From NCBI RefSeq assembly GCF_016863275.1, contig NZ_BOOO01000031.1:1-64000 (forward strand): a stretch of DNA of 64,000 nucleotides, given 5' to 3'. The DNA comes from Planotetraspora mira (GTDB lineage: Bacteria > Actinomycetota > Actinomycetes > Streptosporangiales > Streptosporangiaceae). Position 1 is the stretch's first letter, and the number at the start of each line of letters is the position of its first letter. A program made the translations under genes and the position numbers. The notes below the pieces were generated by a model. The model saw only the letters and a list, made by a program, of their open reading frames with translations. It was not told where the DNA came from and ran no database searches. Shown here piece after piece: positions 1-8,118 of the stretch.

Positions 1-288
1 GTCGGGGCCCGGCGCGACGTCGAACGAGACCGCCCTGATCTCGTCGTGCACCTCTTCGAACCGGCGGCCCATGAACCGCTTGGCCGAATAGATCGTGCCC
101 TTCGGGTTCAGGATCGCCTGGCGGCGGGCCATCTGGCCGACCAGGACCTCACCCTGCTCGGTGAAGGCCACCACCGATGGTGTGGTCCGCGCCCCCTCCG
201 CATTCGGGATGACCGTCGGATGGCCGTCCTCGGTCGTCGCGATCACGGAGTTCGTCGTGCCCAGATCGATGCCTACTGCCTTCGCCAT
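1..288 (-). CDS. dnaK: Chaperone DnaK (Hsp70), N-terminal part, cut by window edge
   Basis: ATP-dependent Hsp70 chaperone of the cytosol. The 96 visible codons begin [17 protein letters not shown], the phosphate-1 motif of the Hsp70 nucleotide-binding domain, followed by [12 protein letters not shown] and [11 protein letters not shown], all hallmarks of bacterial DnaK. The ATG is at 288-286 and is preceded by an AGGGAG ribosome site. The rest of the gene lies left of the window, so length, substrate domain and any grpE/dnaJ/hspR neighbours cannot be seen. No HspR HAIR repeat (CTTGAGT-N7-ACTCAAG) was noticed upstream, so heat-shock control by HspR is not evident. It could be a second, stand-alone DnaK paralogue. 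Confidence 0.95.
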   Translation of the reverse strand, partial: MAKAVGIDLGTTNSVIATTEDGHPTVIPNAEGARTTPSVVAFTEQGEVLVGQMARRQAILNPKGTIYSAKRFMGRRFEEVHDEIRAVSFDVAPGPD

Positions 289-875
289 CTCCCTAATCCC
301 CTCACGAATCCCGAGCGTCCCTCCCGGCCCCGGTTCCGCCGGTCTCCGCCGGAATGCGCCGCCGAAGGCTCCCGGCCAGGAGGTCCGTTCCGTATGCGTG
401 ACCGCTACTTGAAGGTCTTCGTGGACACCCGGGCGGTGATCAGCCCCCGCCGGGCCTCATCGGCGGAACCGTGTTGCGCGACTCGCGTTCGTTCCGGGTT
501 CTCATGGATCAACCTCCCGATGGTCGGTTGTCCCTCCGGCCGAGAAACCTCGCCACACTGGCGAGAAGCCTCGCCACCGCTCCATCGGCCACCGCGCACA
601 GATGGGCGGCCTGCCCCGAACCCTCTACATATCCAGCCAAAGCGTGCGCATGCCTCTCCCGAAACCCTCAGATCCCCATTTTTGGATCAAACAACTAAGG
701 CGGGCACGTCCCTTGACGGACTCCACCTATGTTCACGAAAGACCCATGGACCTCTGCCCGCGGGCCCGCATGTCCGGCATCAACCGGCACCGTCTCCCCC
801 ATACCGCTTCATCGGCCGCCAAGGAAGATGCTCTGCCCCATGCCCGGGATCAGCGTCGAAACCTGATGTGCCCCA
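289..875. other. Intergenic region upstream of dnaK, no gene recognised
   Basis: About 590 bases without a convincing gene. Reading frames here are rich in Arg, Pro and Ser and match no family I know. One AT-richer patch at 671-700 contains the small inverted repeat GATCC-N8-GGATC (about 673-690). It is expected to hold the dnaK promoter, but I cannot place -35 and -10 boxes with confidence. Confidence 0.5.
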
Positions 876-889
876 AAGCGGCAGGCCTC

Positions 890-903
890 GCCCCATGCGG
901 GGC
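890..903 (-). terminator. Hairpin downstream of the monooxygenase gene
   Basis: GCCCC-ATGC-GGGGC stem-loop flanked by T/A-rich AAAGC and TTTCTGCTTT. It lies about 40 bases beyond the stop of the minus-strand monooxygenase and before dnaK, where the catabolic operon should end. The stem is short and the U-tract imperfect. Confidence 0.5.
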
Positions 904-941
904 TTTCTGCTTTAAGGGCACCACGTGACCCGAAGCCTGAG

Positions 942-2863
942 TCAGAGTGGGTCGTAGTCGCCGAGGTCGGGAGTCCGGGTCCGCTCCCAGTACTCCATGA
1001 GGGTGAACGGCCAGTTCTGTGAGACGCGGCCGAGGGCGTTCTTGTACCAACTGTTCACAGCGGACGCACCCCAGGCCCGTTGCCGGTTGGCGGCGTCGAT
1101 CATCTCGTTGTACGCGTCGTGCACCTCCTCCCGGCAGTCCAGCGCGCGGTGCCCGTCGTACAGGAGCGAGCGGAGGCATTCGAGGATGTAGTGCGCCTCG
1201 CATTCGGAGAAGAAGATGATGCTGCCGTTGACGACGATGTTGGTGTTCGGCCCGTACATCAGGAAGAGGTTGGGGAATCCCGGCACGGTCATCCCGAGGT
1301 AGGCGCGCGCGTCGCCGTTCCAGCGCTTGTGCAGGTCCACCCCGTCGCGACCGGTCACCGTCATCGGCAGGAGAAAGTCGGAGGCGGAGAATCCCGTGGC
1401 GTAGATGATGACGTCGGCCTCGTACTCTCCCTCCGCGGTGGCGATCCCGCGTTCGGTGATGCGGCTGATCGGGTCGGTGACCAGTTCGACGTTGTCCTGC
1501 TTCAGCGCCGCGGCCCACACTCCGTTGTCGCGCAGCATCCGCTTGGCACCGGGAGGGTAGTCGGGGATCGCGGCGCGCAGCAGGTCCGGGCGGTCGGCGA
1601 ACATGTGCTCCAGGTACATGGTCAGCAGGGCGCGTCGTTCGTCGTTGAAGGCGGACACGGAACGTTCGCCGCCCCGCCAGGTGGGATCGACGTCCACGGT
1701 CGGCAGTCCGCCCTCCACCGAACTGGAGAACAGCCAGAAGCGGTACCACTGCGTGTAGCCGGGGACGTGCCGGAACAACCAGCGCAGGCCGTTCGAGACG
1801 GGGGCGTGGTAGTCGGGTGTCGGTCCCAGCCAGGGGGCGGTGCGCTGGAAGACGACCATGCTGCCGACGGTGCGGGCGATCTCAGGCACGAACTGGAAGG
1901 CGCTCGCTCCCGTGCCGATCACCGCGACCCGCTTGCCGTCCAGGTCGATGCCGTGGTCCCAGCGCGCCGAGTGGAAGCTCGGCCCGGTGAAGTCGTCCCT
2001 GCCCTCGATGCGCGGGTAGGAGGGGCGGTTGAGCTGGCCGACCGCGGAGATGACCGCCTGGGCGCCGAGGACCTCGGTGTCGCCGCTCGGCGTCCGCACG
2101 CGGACCGTCCACGTGCACGTGTCGTCGTCGAACTCGGCCGCCAGGACCTCCGTACCGAACCGGATGTGCTCGCGGATGCCGTTGCGGTCGGCGAACTGCC
2201 GGAAGTAGTCCAGCAGGACGTCCTGGCTGGAGAAGTAGTGGGGCCAGTCGTCGTGCGTGAAGAAGGAGTAGTTGTACAGGTGGCTGCTGACGTCGACGCG
2301 GCAGCCCGGATAGGTGTTCTCCAGCCAGGTGCCGCCCACGTCGTCGTTCTTCTCGACGATCGTGTACGGGATGCCGGCCTGGTCCAGCCGGTGCCCGGCG
2401 AGCAGGCCGGCATCCCGGCGCCCACGATGACGACGTGGAAGGGGCGATCGGGGGCGAGCTCCCCCTTGTGCCATCGGGGGGCCGCCGGGTCGTCCGGCGC
2501 GGCGAGCTCGTCCATCAGCAGCGGCAGGTAGCGCTCGGCGTCGGTGCCGGCCAGGAACCCCGCCGTTCGCAGCATCTCGTCGTCGCCCGCCGACGTTCGC
2601 CGGGGCGTGAGGCGGCCGTCGCGGATCGCGGTGAGCGTGGTGAACGCGAGGGAGCGCGCCTCGTCCTGCTGCTCCGCCGAGTAGCCGCCCTGCGGCACCA
2701 GCCTGTTGATCGTGGCCGGGCGGAGGTGGCCGGGAAGCAGGGCCGGATCACCGGTGGCGACGGCCAGGGCCGCGAGCAGCGGGGGAAGCTCGGCGTCGAG
2801 AAGTGCCCGCCGGATGGCGTCGTCTCCGTCGGCGATCGGCTCTGTGGTGGTCGTTCCGGTCAC
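942..2863 (-). pseudogene. Baeyer-Villiger monooxygenase, 4-hydroxyacetophenone monooxygenase type, broken by a -1 frameshift
   Basis: FAD/NADPH enzyme that would convert a ketone to an ester. Read across one frameshift it is 640 aa, the length of the HAPMO family, with the family's roughly 130-residue N-terminal extension. The GTG start at 2863 overlaps the stop of the upstream hydrolase (GTGA). The break is near 2412: the FAD-binding stretch reads VVIVGAGM in one frame and AGLLAGHRLDQAG in the next, and adding one G after the ATG codon restores the Rossmann motif. Beyond it come GGTWLENTYPGCRVD, the BVMO fingerprint FTGPSFHSARWD (about residue 290) and a second nucleotide-binding site AVIGTGASAF. 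Either a recent inactivation or a sequencing error in a G run. It is last in an eight-gene operon. The neighbouring hydrolase suggests ester product cleavage. Confidence 0.85.
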
Positions 2864-3843
2864 GCCTGCACCTCCGTCAAGTCGTCGAGCCGGGCGCCGA
2901 GGGCCTCGCGAACGGCGTCGACGAACGCCTGTCTGGCCCGGTCCGCCGAGCGCGACACCCTGGTCTGATAGAGAAAGCCGTGCACGAGCCCGCCGGCGTC
3001 GAGGTGGGTGACGGTGACGCCGGCCTGCGCGAGCCGGTGCGCGTAGTGCGCGCCCTCGCTGCGCAACGGGTCGTACTCCGCGGTGGCCACGATCGCCGGC
3101 GGCAGACCGGACAGGTCGTCGGCGAGCAGGGGCGAGGCGTCCGGGGCGGTGCGGGCGGCGGGGTCGGGAAGGTAGCAGTCGACGAACCACCGCATGGTCG
3201 ACAGGGTGAGCCCGTAGCCCTCACCGCAGGTGGTGTACGAACCCCCCGGCCGTGTGCCGTATTCGAGTGTCGCGTCGACCGTCGGGTAGGCCAGCGCCTG
3301 GACCGCGATGTGCGGGCCGCCCGCCTCCCGCGCGCGCAGTGCGGCCGCGGCGGCGAGGTTCCCGCCGGCGCTGTCGCCGATCACGGCGAGGCGGTCGGCG
3401 TCTCCGCCGAGCTCGGCCGCGTGTTCGGCGAGCCAGCACACCGCCGTCCAATAGTCGTCGACGGCGGCCGGGTACGGATGCTCAGGCGCGAGGCGGTAGT
3501 CCACCGCGACGACCACGGCCGGCAGCGAGCGGCTGAGGTGGCGGCAGACCTCGTCGTGGGTCTCCAGATCGCCGAGCACCCATCCGCCCGCGTGGGCGAA
3601 CGCGACGACCGGGACGCTCGTGGCTTCGGCTCGCGGCCGGTAGATCCGCACCGGTACGGAGCCGTCGATCGTGTGGTCGCGGACCTCGGCCAGTGGGACG
3701 GGTTCGTAGCCCTCGCCGAGCGAGGCGAGAATGGACGCCAGGAAACCGTCGCGGACGACGGCGGGCGGCAGTTGGCTCAACGGGATGGCGGGGGCAGCGG
3801 CAGCACGCTCAAGCATCGCGCGTATCTGCAGGTCAAGAGGCAT
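2860..3843 (-). CDS. Alpha/beta hydrolase, hormone-sensitive lipase family
   Basis: Cytosolic serine esterase of 327 aa. It shows the HSL-family oxyanion motif as HAGGW (residues 84-88, variant of HGGG), the nucleophile elbow GDSAGGN with Ser158, and late Asp (EYDPLR) and His (VHGFL) positions for the triad. The ATG at 3843 has GAGGA nine bases upstream; a GTG nine codons earlier lacks a good ribosome site. Its stop overlaps the start of the Baeyer-Villiger monooxygenase by four bases, so the two are translationally coupled. The natural inference is that it hydrolyses the ester made by that enzyme. Substrate is not determinable from sequence. Confidence 0.88.
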   Translation of the reverse strand: MPLDLQIRAMLERAAAAPAIPLSQLPPAVVRDGFLASILASLGEGYEPVPLAEVRDHTIDGSVPVRIYRPRAEATSVPVVAFAHAGGWVLGDLETHDEVCRHLSRSLPAVVVAVDYRLAPEHPYPAAVDDYWTAVCWLAEHAAELGGDADRLAVIGDSAGGNLAAAAALRAREAGGPHIAVQALAYPTVDATLEYGTRPGGSYTTCGEGYGLTLSTMRWFVDCYLPDPAARTAPDASPLLADDLSGLPPAIVATAEYDPLRSEGAHYAHRLAQAGVTVTHLDAGGLVHGFLYQTRVSRSADRARQAFVDAVREALGARLDDLTEVQA

Positions 3844-3877
3844 CGGGACCCATCCTCGATAGCTGTTCACGTCTTAT

Positions 3878-3896
3878 GTGAAACGCGGCGTCTCAC
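3878..3896. promoter_or_regulatory. Imperfect palindrome between PHP gene and hydrolase
   Basis: GTGAAACGC-G-GCGTCTCAC, nine-base arms with one mismatch, overlapping the stop codon of the PHP gene. It could be a separate operator or a weak processing/attenuation hairpin inside the operon. It does not resemble the TTCTAGA operator of the cluster. Confidence 0.35.
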
Positions 3897-4621
3897 GCGG
3901 AATCCGGTGCGTGGCCGCGGGATCCGAGATCTCGGCCGGACCGTGACGCCGCCGGAGGACCGGGGATGTAGCGGGGGGCGTGTGGCCTGTACTCGCCGCG
4001 GTGCTCCGCCTCGTGCAGGGCGTCCAAGAAGGACCCCGGACCGTCGAAGTCGGGCAGTTCAAGGTAGGCGGCGCCGACCCCCGGCGGGTCGTGCGCGTCT
4101 GAGCCCACGGTACCGGGCAGGCCGTACGCCCGGGCGGTGCGCACCGCCGCCCGGTTGTGTTCCGGGTCGGCGATCTTGGCGTTGAACACCTCGACCGCGT
4201 CGATCAGCCCGGCGTCGCACATGGCGTCGAGGTCGGCGCCCACGCCGGCGCGGAGCGGGTCGTAGGGGTGCGGCGCGCAGACGATGCCGCCCTGCGCGCG
4301 GATCAACTCGACCACCTCGCGGGCGGGCAGCACATACGGCACGCGTTCGGTGAGGAACAGGCCGATCAGTTCGCCGGAGCGGGTGCGGATCTCCTCGCCG
4401 AGCACCGCCCGCGCGCCGATCGCCCGGGAGAGCCTCTCCGGGGTGCCCGCCAGGTGGTTGTGGTCGGTGATGCACACCACGTCGATCCGGTGGACCGCCA
4501 CCCGCTCGGCCAACTGGTCGAGTGTGGTGACGGCGTCACCGGATTCGACGGTGTGCACATGGCAGTCGACCCGGACCCGGCCCGGCGGGACGGGCCGGGA
4601 CGGGTCCGGCGCGGCGATCAC
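3893..4621 (-). CDS. PHP-domain metal-dependent phosphoesterase
   Basis: 242-aa protein of the polymerase-and-histidinol-phosphatase superfamily, similar in layout to TrpH/YciV nucleoside-bisphosphate phosphatases. Metal-binding motifs are visible in order: VDCHVHT (residues 18-24), CITDHNH, the lone Glu in GEEIRTRSGE, APHPYDPLR, and GSDAHD near the C-terminus. The GTG start at 4621 overlaps the thiolase stop (GTGA), giving tight coupling. What a phosphoesterase does in this catabolic operon is unclear. It may hydrolyse a phosphorylated intermediate or a non-phosphate ester or lactone, since some PHP proteins have been recruited to other hydrolyses. Family assignment is firm, role is not. Confidence 0.85.
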   Translation of the reverse strand: MIAAPDPSRPVPPGRVRVDCHVHTVESGDAVTTLDQLAERVAVHRIDVVCITDHNHLAGTPERLSRAIGARAVLGEEIRTRSGELIGLFLTERVPYVLPAREVVELIRAQGGIVCAPHPYDPLRAGVGADLDAMCDAGLIDAVEVFNAKIADPEHNRAAVRTARAYGLPGTVGSDAHDPPGVGAAYLELPDFDGPGSFLDALHEAEHRGEYRPHAPRYIPGPPAASRSGRDLGSRGHAPDSA

Positions 4622-5763
4622 GGCGTGCGGTTGCTCAGCACGAGCGTTCCGGCGGCCGTGAACATGCCGCCGTTGCCCTGGGCGACGCTGATCTCCACAC
4701 CCGGCACCTGCGCCGCGGCCTGCCCGCGCAGTTGCCGCACCGACTCCTGGATCAGGAACATGCCGTACATGCCGGTGTGGGTGTAGGACAGCCCTCCGCC
4801 GTTGGTGTTCAGCGGCAGCCTTCCGCCGGGCTCGGTGTTGCCCTCGGCGATGAACGCCCCGGCCTCGCCGCGGCCGACGAAACCCATGTCCTCCAATCCG
4901 TAGATCGGCACATGCGCGAACGCGTCGTAGATCATCAGATGGTCGACGTCGCCGTGCGTGATGCCGGCCTCCGCGAACGCCTCGGCGCTGGATCGCCGGA
5001 ACGCCGCGGACGTGGTGAAGTCCTCCATCTGGGAGATCAGCGGCGACTCGAAGGTCTCCCCCGTTCCCAGGATGTGCACCGGGGGCTGCGGCAGGTCCCC
5101 CGCCCGGTCGGCCGAGGTGATGACCAGTGCGCCGCCGCCATCGGTGACCAGGCAGCATTCCAGCAGGTGCAGCGGGTAGGAGATCATCCGTGAGTTGAGC
5201 ACGTCCTCGACGGTGATCGGCTCGCGGTAGCGGGCCCGCGGATTGCGGGCCGCCCACTTGCGCTGCGCCACCGGAACGTAGGCCAACTGCTCGGCGGTCA
5301 GCCCGAACTTCTTCATGTACCGCAGCAACGGGATCGTGAACATGGTCGGCGGCCCCAGGACCCCGTACGGCGCCTCGAACTGGGCGTTGGGGCTCGACGC
5401 CGGCAGGGCTCCGCGCGCGGAACCGACCTGGGACCTGCCCGACTCCCCATGGGTGACCAGAACCGTGGTCGCGTGGCCGGCTCGGATCGCCGCGACCGCA
5501 TGCCGGACGTGCAGCAGGAACGAGGTGCCGCCCACTCCGGTTCCGTCGATCCATCGCGGCTTGATGCCCAGCGTGTGCGCCACCTGGATCGGGCCGGGGG
5601 CGGACACACTGGCGATGCCGTCGATGTCGGACATGCGCAGGCCGGCATCGGACACCGCGTTGCGGGCGCCCTCCACGTGCAACCGCAGTGTGGAGTGCCC
5701 GGGCAGCACGCCGACCTCGTCGGTTTCGGCCGCGCCGACGATCACCACGTCGCCCCGTGCCAT
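4618..5763 (-). CDS. Thiolase-like protein (SCPx/lipid-transfer group), possible aldolase
   Basis: 381 aa with the thiolase fold, of the actinobacterial group that works with a DUF35 partner in degradation of sterol side chains and other branched acyl-CoAs. The C-terminal block GGGLSYTHTGMYG and GNGGMFTAAGTLVL is typical. The position of the usual acylated Cys is GGTSFLLHV (residues 78-86), with no Cys, so classical thiolysis is doubtful. In the Ltp2-type retro-aldolases, which also lack this Cys and bind a DUF35 protein, the reaction is C-C cleavage of a beta-hydroxyacyl-CoA. It overlaps the DUF35 gene by one base (TGATG). It may release the last chain fragment in the pathway. Confidence 0.85.
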   Translation of the reverse strand: MARGDVVIVGAAETDEVGVLPGHSTLRLHVEGARNAVSDAGLRMSDIDGIASVSAPGPIQVAHTLGIKPRWIDGTGVGGTSFLLHVRHAVAAIRAGHATTVLVTHGESGRSQVGSARGALPASSPNAQFEAPYGVLGPPTMFTIPLLRYMKKFGLTAEQLAYVPVAQRKWAARNPRARYREPITVEDVLNSRMISYPLHLLECCLVTDGGGALVITSADRAGDLPQPPVHILGTGETFESPLISQMEDFTTSAAFRRSSAEAFAEAGITHGDVDHLMIYDAFAHVPIYGLEDMGFVGRGEAGAFIAEGNTEPGGRLPLNTNGGGLSYTHTGMYGMFLIQESVRQLRGQAAAQVPGVEISVAQGNGGMFTAAGTLVLSNRTP

Positions 5764-6185
5764 CAGATCGCCTCCCTTCCCGCCGGCCTGAACTGGGGAA
5801 TGGTCACATCACCGCGCTTTTCGAAGGTGACCTCCACGTCCATGTCCAGCACCAGGTTGTCCGGGGTGTTCTCGATGCCGACGATGTTCGCCATCATGCG
5901 CGGGCCCTCGGACAGCTGCACCACCGCGATCGCGTACGGAGCGTCCTGTTCGAAGCCGGGAGCCGGTCGGTGGTTGATCGTGTAGGAGTACAGCGTGCCG
6001 CGGCCGCTGGTGGTGATCCATTCCAGCGCGTCGGAGGCGCAGAACGGGCAGCACGGTCGCGGGTAGAAGAACGGCTTGCCGCAGTCGAGGCAGCGCTGGA
6101 TCTTCAGCTCTCCCTCGGCGGCGGCGTCGAAGTAGGGTTGCGTCTCCGGTGTCGGCACGGGTGCTGGCTTTGCTCTGGCGGACAC
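5763..6185 (-). CDS. DUF35 OB-fold/zinc-ribbon protein, thiolase partner
   Basis: 140-aa acyl-CoA-associated protein with a rubredoxin-like zinc ribbon (CLDCGKPFFYPRPCCPFC, residues about 35-53) followed by an OB-fold that ends MDVEVTFEKRGDVTIPQF. Such proteins bind the thiolase or hydratase partner and contribute to the acyl-CoA site (for example ChsH2 with Ltp2 or with MaoC proteins). It directly precedes and overlaps the thiolase-like gene, as in those pairs. No unusual residues are seen. Confidence 0.9.
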   Translation of the reverse strand: MSARAKPAPVPTPETQPYFDAAAEGELKIQRCLDCGKPFFYPRPCCPFCASDALEWITTSGRGTLYSYTINHRPAPGFEQDAPYAIAVVQLSEGPRMMANIVGIENTPDNLVLDMDVEVTFEKRGDVTIPQFRPAGREAI

Positions 6186-6206
6186 GGAACTCCTTCGTGG
6201 ACGATT

Positions 6207-7004
6207 TCAGCGAGTGGGACGGGCGATCCCGAGTTCGGCCAGTAGTTGCTGGGAGTAGGCGATACGGCCGGTCAGCTCGCTCGCCGGGGCCCGGCACAGG
6301 GCCAGTGCGGCGGCGGCCATCACCTCCGGCGGCTCCGCGTTCGGGTCGTCCTCAGTGGTCAGGTGGTGGAACAGCGTGCCCGGGGTGGGCACCACCTTGG
6401 TCGGGGCGAGGGAGTTGACCGCGATCCCGTCGGCGTAGAGCTCGGCGGCGAGTCCGGTGCTGAACCGCTCCATGGCCGCCTTGCACATGCCGTAGACGGT
6501 GCCTCCCCGCCCCGCGTACGGGCCCGGCGGCATCTCCGGGTGCCGGGCGGCGACGGAGGAGATGTTCAGGATCCAGCCGCTCCCGCGCGCCCGCATGCCG
6601 GGGACGAACAGTTGCGCCAGGTGCATGGGCGCGGTCACCTGCACCTCGAACATGAGCGCCCGGCGTCGCTCGGTGAAGTCGGCCACCGGGGTGAAGTAGG
6701 TGACCGCGGCGTTGTTGACCAGGATGTCCACGTCGCCGTAGTGCTCGCGCACCTGCTCGGCCAGCCGTTCACGGTCCTCCGGCACGGACAGGTCGGCCGC
6801 GAAGGCCTCCGCCGTCCCACCCGCGGCTCGGATGCCGCCCACCGTGTCCTCCAGCGTGCCGGGCAGCCGGCTCGTGCCCGCCGCCATCGTCCGCGCGCTG
6901 ACCGCCACGCGGGCGCCCGCGGCCGCGAACCGCGCCGCGATGGCGGCGCCGATGCCTCTGCTGGCCCCGGTCACGAGTGCGACCCGGCCGTCGAGTTCGC
7001 CCAT
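6207..7004 (-). CDS. SDR family oxidoreductase
   Basis: 265-aa classical short-chain dehydrogenase. Cofactor motif TGASRGIG at residues 12-19, NNAA at 97-100, catalytic Ser149/150, Tyr171 and Lys175 (YGMCK). The Asp or Arg after beta-2 that sets NAD/NADP preference falls in SARTM, suggesting NADP. It sits 24 bases downstream of another SDR and 21 bases upstream of the DUF35 gene, inside the same operon. It probably oxidises or reduces a hydroxy/keto intermediate; the substrate is not predictable. Confidence 0.9.
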   Translation of the reverse strand: MGELDGRVALVTGASRGIGAAIAARFAAAGARVAVSARTMAAGTSRLPGTLEDTVGGIRAAGGTAEAFAADLSVPEDRERLAEQVREHYGDVDILVNNAAVTYFTPVADFTERRRALMFEVQVTAPMHLAQLFVPGMRARGSGWILNISSVAARHPEMPPGPYAGRGGTVYGMCKAAMERFSTGLAAELYADGIAVNSLAPTKVVPTPGTLFHHLTTEDDPNAEPPEVMAAAALALCRAPASELTGRIAYSQQLLAELGIARPTR

Positions 7005-7028
7005 CTCCGCCCTCAGCTCTCTCAGCCC

Positions 7029-7907
7029 TCAGCGGCCGAGCAGCGGGCCGAAGGCTTGCTCGATCTGGGTGGACAGGGTGTCGAGATCCCATGGGCCGGT
7101 GCCGGCGATCCGGCTGATCGGCTGCGGGTTGTCGTACAGCGCCAACTGGTACCCGGCCGAGTGCAGGATTCGTCCGTTGATCCACCCGGACTCGGAGCCG
7201 GCCAGGTACGCCACGACCGGCGCGACATTGTCCGGCGAGTGTTCGTCGGTGGCGGATGCGGGGGAACGGCGCTTGTCGTCCGGGATCGAAGCGGTCATCC
7301 GCGTCGCCGCGCCGGGTGAGATGGCGTTGGTCGTGACGCCGTACCTGGCCAGCGAATTGGCGCAGGAGTAGGTCAGCCCGACGATGCCCATCTTGGCGGC
7401 CGCGTAGTTGGGCTGTCCTGGCGCCCCGTGCAGCCCGGAGACCGAGGTGAAGTTGATGATCCGGTTCTGCGCGTCGGCGTCGCGCAGCGAGCGCCAGTGC
7501 GCCGCGGCGAACTTGGTGGTGTTGAACGTGCCCTTGAGATGCACCCGGATCACGTCGTCCCACTCGCGCTCGGCCATGTTGAACACCATCCGGTCTCGGA
7601 GGATGCCGGCCACGTTCACGAGCACGTCCAGCCGGCCGAACTCGCCGATCGCGGTGCCGATCAGCTGCTCGGCCGCAGCGTGGTCGGAGACGTCGGAGAA
7701 GTCGGCGATCGCCTTGCCGCCGGCCTGGGTGATCTCATCGACCACTCCCGCCGCCGGCCCGCTGTTCGTTCCTGATCCGTCGAGTTGCACGCCGAGATCG
7801 TTCACCACGACCTGGGCGCCCTCCCGCGCCAGCAGCCGCGCCACAGAGGCACCGATACCCCTGCCTGCTCCCGTGACGATCGCGACCCGTCCGTCCAGCC
7901 GGCCCAT
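7029..7907 (-). CDS. SDR, HSD17B4-type (3R)-hydroxyacyl-CoA dehydrogenase
   Basis: 292-aa short-chain dehydrogenase with TGAGRGIG (residues 12-19), the VVNDLG stretch with an Asp that favours NAD, a GSGTNSGPA insert, and catalytic Ser155/157, Tyr168 and Lys172 (YAAAK). The NDLG and insert pattern is that of the dehydrogenase domain of peroxisomal multifunctional enzyme 2 and its bacterial relatives, which oxidise 3R-hydroxyacyl-CoA made by MaoC hydratases. A MaoC gene is divergent from it. ATG 7907 has AGAGG nine bases upstream; a GTG two codons earlier is possible. First gene of the 7907-942 operon, under the operator at 7935. Confidence 0.88.
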   Translation of the reverse strand: MGRLDGRVAIVTGAGRGIGASVARLLAREGAQVVVNDLGVQLDGSGTNSGPAAGVVDEITQAGGKAIADFSDVSDHAAAEQLIGTAIGEFGRLDVLVNVAGILRDRMVFNMAEREWDDVIRVHLKGTFNTTKFAAAHWRSLRDADAQNRIINFTSVSGLHGAPGQPNYAAAKMGIVGLTYSCANSLARYGVTTNAISPGAATRMTASIPDDKRRSPASATDEHSPDNVAPVVAYLAGSESGWINGRILHSAGYQLALYDNPQPISRIAGTGPWDLDTLSTQIEQAFGPLLGR

Positions 7908-7934
7908 GGCCACCCGCCTCTCTGCGGTGGATGA

Positions 7935-7987
7935 TTTTAGAATGAAGTTCTGGAATTAGCTTCTAGGCCGACGGGCGGCACTGTCAA
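7935..7987 (-). promoter_or_regulatory. Promoter and TetR-type operator (site 1) of the SDR-to-monooxygenase operon
   Basis: Minus-strand -35 TTGACA (7987-7982), 16-base spacer, -10 TAGAAG (7965-7960), then the operator TTTTAGA-N7-TCTGGAA at 7935-7955, with a third half-site TCTAGGC at 7962-7968 over the -10. Bound repressor would cover the start site of an eight-gene operon. Confidence 0.7.
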
Positions 7988-8034
7988 GAGGGGACTGATC
8001 GTCCGGCCGGAAATCCGGCGCATCCCTGCCGGTC

Positions 8035-8082
8035 TTGACAGCGGAAGCCGTACGAATCCAATAATAGAATATTATTCTAGGA
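8035..8082 (+). promoter_or_regulatory. Promoter and operator (site 2) of the MaoC gene
   Basis: TTGACA at 8035-8040, a plausible -10 CAATAA at 8059-8064, and the operator TAATAGA-N7-TCTAGGA at 8062-8082, whose core TAGAAT-ATT-ATTCTA is a perfect palindrome. Divergent from site 1. Confidence 0.7.
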
Positions 8083-8118
8083 TTTTCCGGCTGGGCGGAT
8101 CGGCATCCAGGAGGGCAC

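Noticed and set aside
405-599. 64-codon minus-strand frame upstream of dnaK
   Set aside because: No ribosome site, no known motif, biased composition; not supported as a gene.
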